NCBI RefSeq assembly: GCF_016586355.1
Contig: NZ_BLYI01000031.1
Location: 1 to 64,000 of the forward strand
Reading direction: 5' to 3'
From: Anaerostipes butyraticus
Lineage (GTDB): Bacteria > Bacillota > Clostridia > Lachnospirales > Lachnospiraceae
DNA: 64,000 nucleotides
Below, piece by piece: positions 58,192 through 64,000 of this stretch; positions within the stretch are counted from its first letter, which is position 1; every line of letters starts with the position of its first letter. The position numbers and the translations under genes were made by a program. The notes under the pieces are model-generated. The model saw only the letters and a program-made list of their open reading frames with translations, was not told where the DNA came from and made no database searches.

Positions 58192-58713
58192 ATGAATTAT
58201 AATGTACGTAAATTGACGGTGGCGGCTATGCTGGTAGCTGTATCAGTTGTCTTATCCGCGTTTTCTATTCCGATTGGGGCCTCCAGATGTTTTCCAATTC
58301 AGCATCTGGTTAATGTGATTTCCGCCGTTTTTCTCGGACCTTTGTATGGTGTGATCATGGCGTTTTGTACATCCCTGATCCGGAATCTGCTGGGAACCGG
58401 AAGCCTTCTGGCCTTCCCTGGAAGCATGGCGGGAGCATTTCTGTGCGGAATGGTATTTTCCTATACAAAACGGCTGATACCGACCTATTTTGGAGAAGTC
58501 ATTGGGACCGGTATCATCGGCGGCATGCTCTGTTATCCGGTAGCGACACTGCTGATGGGACAGGAGGCGGCCTTATTTACCTTCGTCGTTCCATTCTTAA
58601 TGAGCACAGTCTGCGGAACGGTTATGGCGGCAGTGATTTTAGGAGTTTTGTACCGGTCAAAAGCTGTAAATGTGATTCGAAGTGCTTTGGGAGAGAACGA
58701 AAAAAATAAATAA
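58192..58713 (+). CDS. thiW: ThiW, ECF transporter S-component
   Basis: 173 residues, five to six membrane helices. ThiW hallmarks are LSAFSIPIGASRCFPIQHLV and RNLLGTGSLLAFPGSMAGAF. It would bind a thiazole precursor of thiamine and pair with a shared ECF energising module encoded elsewhere. The ATG at 58192 follows GGAGAG. No TPP riboswitch motif (CTGAGA and ACCTGAT) is visible in the leader, which is atypical for this gene. No thiamine synthesis gene is adjacent. Confidence 0.9.
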   Translation: MNYNVRKLTVAAMLVAVSVVLSAFSIPIGASRCFPIQHLVNVISAVFLGPLYGVIMAFCTSLIRNLLGTGSLLAFPGSMAGAFLCGMVFSYTKRLIPTYFGEVIGTGIIGGMLCYPVATLLMGQEAALFTFVVPFLMSTVCGTVMAAVILGVLYRSKAVNVIRSALGENEKNK

Positions 58714-58724
58714 AGGATTTTTGG

Positions 58725-58768
58725 AATGCCTGTACTTTATGGAGTGCAGGCATTTGGCTTCTTTTTTT
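58725..58768 (+). terminator. Terminator of thiW
   Basis: AATGCCTG/CAGGCATT arms extended by G-U pairs; a T7 run follows seven bases later. The gap 58769-58901 is AT-rich with no other feature. Confidence 0.65.
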
Positions 58769-58901
58769 CGATACTTGATATTGACAGACATTCTATTGAC
58801 TCTATGAAATAGTTTATACATACAAAAAATTAAGGAAAAGTGCCGGAATTTCTTTGTTAAATTAACTAAAAAATCTGTTTTTTTAGAAAAACATTAGAAA
58901 A

Positions 58902-58931
58902 TTGTGAAAATTTCTGGTAAACTTATATTAT
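58902..58931 (+). promoter_or_regulatory. Promoter of the CarD-like gene
   Basis: TTGTGA (58902-58907), 18 bases, TATTAT (58926-58931), 37 bases before the ATG. Confidence 0.6.
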
Positions 58932-58967
58932 AAGGAAAAAACTGTGACAAAGAAAGGAAGGAAAAGA

Positions 58968-59486
58968 ATGTTTAAAAAAGGTGACTACATTGTTTATGGA
59001 AGCACTGGGGTTTGTGAAGTTTTAGACGTGACGACGATGCATATGGATGGAATTCCCGATGATAAACTATATTATATCCTCCAGCCGTATCAGAAAAATG
59101 GAAGTGAGGTCTTCACACCGGTAGATAATAAACGTACAGTCATGAGGAACATCATTCCTCCTTTAAAGGCAAAAGAGCTTTTGGAGAGTATGGAAGATCT
59201 GGAAGACTTTAAAGTTCCGGTCCAGAAGTTTCGTGAGGACAGCTATAAAAAATGTATCAGAGGCTGTGACTGCAGAGAGATGATGGGTCTGATCAAAATG
59301 CTGCATCATAAAAAAATGGATCGTCTGGCTCACGGGAAAAACTTTCCGACAACCGATGAACGATATCTGCGGATCGCAGAAGATAACCTGATCCAGGAAC
59401 TGGCGTTTTCTCTTGGAACATCCAAAGAAAAAATCAGCCGTTACATCTATGACAGGATTTCTTCACCGGCTCACCAGCTTTCTTGA
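58968..59486 (+). CDS. CarD/TRCF-family transcription regulator
   Basis: 172 residues. The first ~60 form the RNA-polymerase-interaction domain: FKKGDYIVYGSTGVCEVLDV, LYYILQPYQKNGSEVFTPVD. The helical C-terminal region includes HHKKMDRLAHGKNFPTTDER and LGTSKEKISRYI. CarD-type proteins bind the RNA polymerase beta subunit and stabilise open complexes. The ATG at 58968 has GGAAGG upstream. It stands alone before the small membrane protein gene. Confidence 0.9.
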   Translation: MFKKGDYIVYGSTGVCEVLDVTTMHMDGIPDDKLYYILQPYQKNGSEVFTPVDNKRTVMRNIIPPLKAKELLESMEDLEDFKVPVQKFREDSYKKCIRGCDCREMMGLIKMLHHKKMDRLAHGKNFPTTDERYLRIAEDNLIQELAFSLGTSKEKISRYIYDRISSPAHQLS

Positions 59487-59550
59487 CGGACAGGGGCTTT
59501 TGTGCTAAACTGTGCCCTGTCAGAATATAGATGGAGGAAAGCGGTCTTAT

Positions 59551-59928
59551 ATGGAAAGAAAAAATACTTTTTTAAAGGTTATGGCAGTTATCATACTGAT
59601 TCAGGGGATTCTGCAGATTCTGAATGTTGTGCTGGTAGTGAGCGCAGGAATGCAGACGAATGTGTCATCTGCAATGTATTATATCGCGATCATACTGTCA
59701 GGTCTGTATGGTCTTACGGCAGTGGCTGGAGGTCTGAACGGCATTCGATTTGGAAATCGTCTTGACGGATGTCAGAGAAGCTTCTATTACGGAGCTGCGC
59801 TTCTCGTACTGGATCTGATCATGATCCTTTTTAATGCTGCCGGCGGATCTTTTGAGCTGGATCAAATCGGATCTTTCTTTCTTCCGGCAATGTTTACCAT
59901 AGCAGCGGTCATGGGCGGCCGCCAGTAG
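59551..59928 (+). CDS. Unknown four-helix membrane protein
   Basis: 125 residues with four hydrophobic segments (TFLKVMAVIILIQGILQILN; MYYIAIILSGLYGLTAVAGG; YYGAALLVLDLIMILFNAAG; FLPAMFTIAAVMG). The ATG at 59551 is preceded by GGAGG at 13 bases, slightly far. It has a short Arg/Lys start and no charged domain. Function unknown. It ends before a strong terminator. Confidence 0.8.
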   Translation: MERKNTFLKVMAVIILIQGILQILNVVLVVSAGMQTNVSSAMYYIAIILSGLYGLTAVAGGLNGIRFGNRLDGCQRSFYYGAALLVLDLIMILFNAAGGSFELDQIGSFFLPAMFTIAAVMGGRQ

Positions 59929-59937
59929 TGCGGATTT

Positions 59938-59967
59938 AATCGGCGTTCTTTTGAGGGCGCCGATTTC
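59938..59967 (+). terminator. Terminator after the membrane protein gene
   Basis: An 8-bp stem AATCGGCG/CGCCGATT with a 12-base loop, then TTCTTAT. Confidence 0.75.
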
Positions 59968-59981
59968 TTATATAATATGTA

Positions 59982-60010
59982 TTGTTCTTTTTTAGTCATT
60001 ATGATATAAT
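59982..60010 (+). promoter_or_regulatory. Promoter of pyrH-frr-uppS-cdsA-dxr
   Basis: TTGTTC (59982-59987), 17 bases, TATAAT (60005-60010). It lies 43 bases before the pyrH start. Confidence 0.8.
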
Positions 60011-60053
60011 TTCACAGAGTGATTTTGTAAAAAAAAGCAAAAGAGGTAATTGA

Positions 60054-60767
60054 ATGAACGATTTGAAGGATATGAAGCGTGTCCTCCTGAAACTTAGCGG
60101 AGAGGCACTTGCAGGAGACAAGAAAACAGGGTTTGATGAAGCAACCTGCCGCGATGTGGCACGTCAGGTCAGGGTCCTGACGGAAGAAGGATTGCAGGTA
60201 GCCATTGTGATCGGCGGGGGAAACTTCTGGAGAGGTCGAACCAGTGAAAGTATGGAGAGAACAAAGGCAGACCAGATTGGAATGCTTGCCACAGTGATGA
60301 ACTGTATTTATGTTGCAGATGCTTTCCGCGCTGCCGGAATGGAGACAGAAGTCTATACACCTTTTGTCTGCGGCTCATTTACTGAACTGTTTTCAAAAGA
60401 CAAGGCAGTCCGGGATTTGGAAGCAGGGAAAGTAGTATTTTTTGCAGGAGGAACCGGTCATCCATATTTTTCAACTGATACATCTACAGCGCTTCGTGCA
60501 ATTGAGATTGAAGCAGATGCAATCCTTTTGGCAAAATCCATTGACGGTGTATATGACAGTGATCCTGAGATCAATCCGGCTGCTGTAAAATATGATACGA
60601 TTACGATGGATGAGGTCCTGGAACAGAAACTGGGCGTGATCGATCTGACAGCCACTATCATGTGTCTGGAGAATAAGATGCCGCTGGCGGTGTTCGGGCT
60701 GAATGAAGAAAACAGCATTGAGAATCTGATGAAAGGTGAATTTAACGGAACATATGTGACCGTATAA
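60054..60767 (+). CDS. pyrH: UMP kinase
   Basis: 237 residues of the amino-acid-kinase fold. RVLLKLSGEALAG, VIGGGNFWRG, TKADQIGMLATVMN and VVFFAGGTGHPYFSTDTSTA are diagnostic of bacterial UMP kinase, which converts UMP to UDP with ATP. AGAGG precedes the ATG. First gene of a conserved five-gene order with frr, uppS, cdsA and dxr, linking nucleotide, ribosome-recycling, envelope-lipid and isoprenoid functions. Confidence 0.97.
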   Translation: MNDLKDMKRVLLKLSGEALAGDKKTGFDEATCRDVARQVRVLTEEGLQVAIVIGGGNFWRGRTSESMERTKADQIGMLATVMNCIYVADAFRAAGMETEVYTPFVCGSFTELFSKDKAVRDLEAGKVVFFAGGTGHPYFSTDTSTALRAIEIEADAILLAKSIDGVYDSDPEINPAAVKYDTITMDEVLEQKLGVIDLTATIMCLENKMPLAVFGLNEENSIENLMKGEFNGTYVTV

Positions 60768-60790
60768 GAAACAGGAGGAAACAAAATAAA

Positions 60791-61336
60791 ATGTTAGAAC
60801 AATTTGAAGAAAAGATGCAGAAATCATACGACAGTATGATCAGTGATTTTATGACAATTCGTGCAGGACGTGCTAATCCGCATGTTCTGGATAAGGTAAG
60901 AGTTGATTATTATGGAGTATCCACTCCTCTGGCTCAGGTAGGAAATATTTCTGTACCGGAAGCCAGAACCATTCTGATCCAGCCATGGGAGCCTCATATG
61001 CTGGGAACGATCGAGAAAGCCATTCTGATGTCCGATGTTGGAATCACTCCGACAAACGATGGTAAATCAATCCGTCTGAATTTCCCTGAGCTTACTGAAG
61101 ACAGGAGAAAAGAACTGGCGAAAGATGTAAAGAAAAGAGGCGAAGAAGCAAAAGTTGCTGTCCGCAATATTCGAAGAGACGCCAATGATTTTGTGAAAAA
61201 GCAGAACAAAGCAGGCGAACTCAATGATGATCAGGCAAAAGATTATGAAGATGAAGTTCAGAAATTAACAGATAAATATGTAAAGAAAATCGATGATGGA
61301 GTAGAGTCAAAGTCAAAAGAAATCATGACAGTTTAA
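60791..61336 (+). CDS. frr: Ribosome recycling factor
   Basis: 181 residues, close to the usual 185. DSMISDFMTIRAGRANPHVLD, VDYYGVSTPLAQVGNISVPE and RTILIQPWEP form the start; the long helical part ends with DKYVKKIDDGVESKSKEIMT. It splits post-termination ribosomes with EF-G. GGAGG lies upstream; 23 bases after pyrH. Confidence 0.97.
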   Translation: MLEQFEEKMQKSYDSMISDFMTIRAGRANPHVLDKVRVDYYGVSTPLAQVGNISVPEARTILIQPWEPHMLGTIEKAILMSDVGITPTNDGKSIRLNFPELTEDRRKELAKDVKKRGEEAKVAVRNIRRDANDFVKKQNKAGELNDDQAKDYEDEVQKLTDKYVKKIDDGVESKSKEIMTV

Positions 61337-61396
61337 TATGGAACAGGACTGGAAGAGATGTACAGTCCTGTTTTATTATCATGTAAGGAGGTCCTT

Positions 61397-62104
61397 ATGG
61401 AACATTTGAATGTCCCTCAGCACGTGGCGATCATTTTAGATGGAAATGGAAGATGGGCAAAGAAGAAGCATCTGCCAAGAAATATGGGACATGTGCAGGG
61501 GAGTAAAACCGTAGAGAGGATAATTGAAGATGCCTATGACCTTGGAATCAAGTATCTGACTGTCTATGCCTTTTCCACAGAAAACTGGAAACGGCCGAAG
61601 GACGAAGTGGATGCTTTGATGAAATTATTGCGTGATTATCTGAAAAACTGCATCAAACGCGCAAACAAAAATAATATGAAAGTAAGGGTAATCGGAGATG
61701 TGAGCGGACTGTCACAGGATCTACAGGATAAGATCAGGCAGCTGGAAGAAGCGTCCAAAGACAACACCGGCATTAATTTTACGATTGCCTTAAACTATGG
61801 AAGCCGTGATGAGATGGTTCGTGCCATGAAACATATGGCGGAGGATATCCAGTCCGGCCGAATTCAGAAAGAGGACATCACGGAAGCATCATTCCAGAAT
61901 TATCTGGATACCAGAGATCTTCCGGATCCGGATCTGATGATCCGGACCAGCGGAGAAGAGCGTCTGTCCAATTTCATGCTCTGGCAGCTGGCTTACACAG
62001 AATTCTATTTTACAGATGTGCTGTGGCCGGACTTTAACAAAAAGGAATTGAAAAAAGCGATCGAGTACTATAATGGACGCGATCGAAGATTTGGAGGAAT
62101 TTAA
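61397..62104 (+). CDS. uppS: Undecaprenyl diphosphate synthase
   Basis: 235 residues. HVAIILDGNGRWAKKKHLPR carries the catalytic Asp and the FPP-binding residues; YAFSTENWKRP and PDLMIRTSGEERLSNFMLWQ complete the cis-prenyltransferase signature. It makes the C55 lipid carrier used by peptidoglycan synthesis, including by the SEDS/PBP enzymes in this window. AAGGAGG precedes the ATG at 61397; an upstream in-frame ATG at 61358 is rejected. Confidence 0.96.
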   Translation: MEHLNVPQHVAIILDGNGRWAKKKHLPRNMGHVQGSKTVERIIEDAYDLGIKYLTVYAFSTENWKRPKDEVDALMKLLRDYLKNCIKRANKNNMKVRVIGDVSGLSQDLQDKIRQLEEASKDNTGINFTIALNYGSRDEMVRAMKHMAEDIQSGRIQKEDITEASFQNYLDTRDLPDPDLMIRTSGEERLSNFMLWQLAYTEFYFTDVLWPDFNKKELKKAIEYYNGRDRRFGGI

Positions 62105-62107
62105 TTT

Positions 62108-62920
62108 ATGTTTAAGCAACGATTGTTAAGCGGTATTGTATTAGTACTTATTGCTGTATTCGCATTGTATATGGGAGGAATGGTCACTTTGGCAGCGACT
62201 CTGATCATATCTCTGATCGGATACAGCGAACTGCTCAGAATTTTTCATATTGAGAAATCTTCTCTGGCAGTGATTGGATATACCGGATGTATCCTGTTCT
62301 ATGTAGCAATGTTTTTTGACCTGGCACAATGGACTGTTCCGATCATTATCCTGTTTTTGATCGTACTGCTGGGATGTTATGTGATTCGTTTTCCGAAATA
62401 TAAATTAAACCAGATGATGGGCTGTTTCTTCGGGTTTATTTATGTGGGCATTATGCTTTCTTATATTTATCAGCTGAGAATTATCCAGAATGGCGGCGAA
62501 TTTGTGGTTCTGCTGTTTTTGGCTGCCTGGGGAAATGATACCCTGGCGTACTGTGTTGGCATGCTGATCGGAAAACACAAACTGACACCGGAACTGAGTC
62601 CGAAAAAGAGCATCGAAGGATTTGTCGGCGGTATTTTAGGAGCTGTGATCCTTGGACTGATCTATGGATTTTATATTAAGACCAGGCTGCGTCTTTCTTT
62701 TGATCCAGTGGTTATGTTCCCGATTATCTGCGGTGTTGGCGCTGTGATCTCTGTCATTGGGGATCTGGCCGCTTCTGCGATCAAGAGAGATGCCGGAATC
62801 AAAGACTATGGTTCTCTGATCCCGGGCCATGGCGGAATCTTAGACCGATTTGACAGCATTCTTCTGATTGCGCCTGTTGTTTATTATCTTATGGTCATGA
62901 TTTCAGGAGGAACTATTTAA
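62108..62920 (+). CDS. cdsA: Phosphatidate cytidylyltransferase
   Basis: 270 residues, about seven membrane helices. The CdsA signature GIKDYGSLIPGHGGILDRFD lies near the C-terminus, with KSIEGFVGG before it. It makes CDP-diacylglycerol for phospholipid synthesis. The start follows the uppS stop by three bases and dxr begins at the base after its stop. Confidence 0.95.
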   Translation: MFKQRLLSGIVLVLIAVFALYMGGMVTLAATLIISLIGYSELLRIFHIEKSSLAVIGYTGCILFYVAMFFDLAQWTVPIIILFLIVLLGCYVIRFPKYKLNQMMGCFFGFIYVGIMLSYIYQLRIIQNGGEFVVLLFLAAWGNDTLAYCVGMLIGKHKLTPELSPKKSIEGFVGGILGAVILGLIYGFYIKTRLRLSFDPVVMFPIICGVGAVISVIGDLAASAIKRDAGIKDYGSLIPGHGGILDRFDSILLIAPVVYYLMVMISGGTI

Positions 62921-64000
62921 ATGAAATATCTTTCTATCATTGGATCCACAGGATCCATCGGCACTCAGACACTTGAGATCGTTCGTTCCAACAGCGATCT
63001 TGGCGTTACAGCGCTGGCTGCCGGGAAGAATATAGATTTACTGGAACAGCAGATCCGGGAGTTTTCACCCAAAATTGCGGCTGTATATGACGAACAGAAG
63101 GCAAAAGAACTAAAAGTCCGTGTACAGGATCTTGATGTCAGAATCGTATCCGGTATGGACGGTCTGCTGGAAACAGCAGGTGAGCCTTCCTGTTCGATTG
63201 TTGTAACAGCGATTGTCGGCATGATTGGAATTCGTCCAACGATCGCTGCCATGAAGGCAGGCAAGGATATTGCATTGGCAAATAAGGAAACTCTTGTAAC
63301 GGCAGGTCATATCATCATGCCGATGGCAGAGAAACTGGGAGTTCGGATTTATCCGGTAGACAGTGAGCATTCCGCGATCTTTCAGTGCCTGCAAAGCGGT
63401 GACAGAAAAGATCTGGACTCATTGATCATAACAGCATCCGGAGGGCCGTTCCGGAATAAGACGAAAGAAGAGCTTGCATATGTAACGGTGGAAGATGCTT
63501 TAAAACATCCAAACTGGTCTATGGGACGAAAGATTACAATAGATTCCGCAACCCTGGTGAACAAAGGTCTGGAAGTGATAGAAGCAAAGTGGCTGTTTGA
63601 CGTCGATTTTGATCATATTCATGTAGTTGTCCAGCCGCAGAGCGTGATTCATTCGATGATACAATACAAAGACGGCAGCGTTATGGCACAGCTTGGTACA
63701 CCGGATATGAAACTGCCGATCCAGTATGCGCTGTTTTATCCGGAACACCGTCCTCTGGCAGGTGAACGTCTGGACTTTGCGGCAATGAAGGAGATTTCAT
63801 TTTTTAAACCTCCGGAAGACGTACTGCGAGGGCTCCCTCTGGCACGCAGGGCGGGAAGAATGGGCGGCAGCATGCCGACCGTGTTTAACGCGGCCAATGA
63901 AAAGGCAGTTGCTCTGTTTTTAGACCGGAAGATCCGCTTTTTGGATATATATGACATCATTGAAGACGCGATGGATGCCCATACGAACATAGAAAATCCG
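62921..64000 (+). CDS. dxr: 1-deoxy-D-xylulose 5-phosphate reductoisomerase (3' end outside window)
   Basis: 360 codons without a stop to the window edge; the enzyme is usually about 380, so about 20 residues are missing. NADPH motif GSTGSIGTQTLEIV (8-21), then LANKETLVTAG, PVDSEHSAIFQCLQ (metal site), ITASGGPFR, WSMGRKITIDSATL and VVQPQSVIHSMIQY. It converts DXP to MEP in isoprenoid synthesis, feeding uppS. GGAGG lies 9 bases before the ATG. Confidence 0.95.
   Translation, partial: MKYLSIIGSTGSIGTQTLEIVRSNSDLGVTALAAGKNIDLLEQQIREFSPKIAAVYDEQKAKELKVRVQDLDVRIVSGMDGLLETAGEPSCSIVVTAIVGMIGIRPTIAAMKAGKDIALANKETLVTAGHIIMPMAEKLGVRIYPVDSEHSAIFQCLQSGDRKDLDSLIITASGGPFRNKTKEELAYVTVEDALKHPNWSMGRKITIDSATLVNKGLEVIEAKWLFDVDFDHIHVVVQPQSVIHSMIQYKDGSVMAQLGTPDMKLPIQYALFYPEHRPLAGERLDFAAMKEISFFKPPEDVLRGLPLARRAGRMGGSMPTVFNAANEKAVALFLDRKIRFLDIYDIIEDAMDAHTNIENP

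Noticed and set aside
1-64000. CRISPR arrays, tRNA or rRNA genes, prophage
   Set aside because: No direct-repeat spacing, no tRNA cloverleaf or CCA-type ends and no phage structural genes were seen by eye; an exhaustive scan was not possible.

Overview
The window looks like a chromosome segment of a low-to-medium-GC anaerobic Bacillota, most likely a Lachnospiraceae gut bacterium. This rests on strong AGGAGG-type ribosome binding sites, TTGACA/TATAAT promoters, and families typical of that group: a ThiW S-component, a CarD-like regulator, an AGCS symporter, paired half-size ABC transporters, and the core run pyrH-frr-uppS-cdsA-dxr at the right end. There are no rRNA or tRNA genes, no CRISPR array and no prophage. 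The only mobile element is the edge of an IS3-like insertion sequence at the left border.

Layout. 1-4,711: IS edge, a 42-codon small ORF, an AraC regulator, O-acetylhomoserine sulfhydrylase (metY), and a MarR-MATE efflux pair. 4,794-22,085: one apparent 14-gene operon with its own promoter and terminator, the most unusual part of the window. 22,192-26,078: Crp-family regulator, arginase-fold hydrolase, cupin plus carboxymuconolactone-decarboxylase pair, and a small envelope-protein pair. 26,254-30,574: TetR plus an ABC half-transporter pair. 30,671-41,087: ComB-like phosphatase, a class-M-like sirtuin, HxlR, an AGCS symporter, a second MATE, Lrp, an AlkD-like protein, a glutaredoxin-like protein, a manganese (yybP-ykoY) riboswitch in front of an unknown gene plus a YccF gene, AraC, and a GH13 alpha-glucosidase. 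41,172-43,397: blaR1-blaI. 43,430-52,837: TetR plus ABC pair, DtxR-family repressor, PchR-like AraC, and a third ABC pair. 52,908-59,928: HAD phosphatase, small box-controlled gene, MBL-fold protein, ABC-2 exporter operon with an XRE regulator, thiW, CarD-like regulator and a small membrane protein. 60,054-64,000: pyrH-frr-uppS-cdsA-dxr.

The 14-gene operon joins modules that are normally separate. It has a ZorA/ZorB-like (MotA/MotB) proton-channel stator with a peptidoglycan-binding OmpA domain, a SEDS glycosyltransferase with an unusual ~160-residue insert, and a short class-B penicillin-binding protein. It also has a zinc-ribbon GTPase with a GAP1-like membrane partner, two membrane-anchored FHA proteins, a PP2C phosphatase, a divergent Ser/Thr kinase, a vWA-like protein and three unrecognised proteins. 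The SEDS/PBP/FHA/FHA/PP2C/kinase core has the same composition as the actinobacterial fhaA-fhaB-pstP-rodA-pbpA-pknA-pknB locus. Here it is combined with a proton-driven stator and a GTPase. I infer a phospho-regulated, proton-powered envelope machine that performs or remodels local peptidoglycan synthesis; whether it serves envelope maintenance, secretion or defence cannot be told from sequence.

A second system is a probable metal-responsive regulon. The palindrome GTTAG-N6-CTAAC occurs five times: before each of the three ABC pairs, at the start of the DtxR-family gene, and on the promoter of an 80-residue protein at 53,690-53,932. The half-sites match the DtxR/IdeR box but the spacing differs. 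Together with the PchR-like AraC regulator this suggests siderophore or metal-chelate handling by the ABC pairs.
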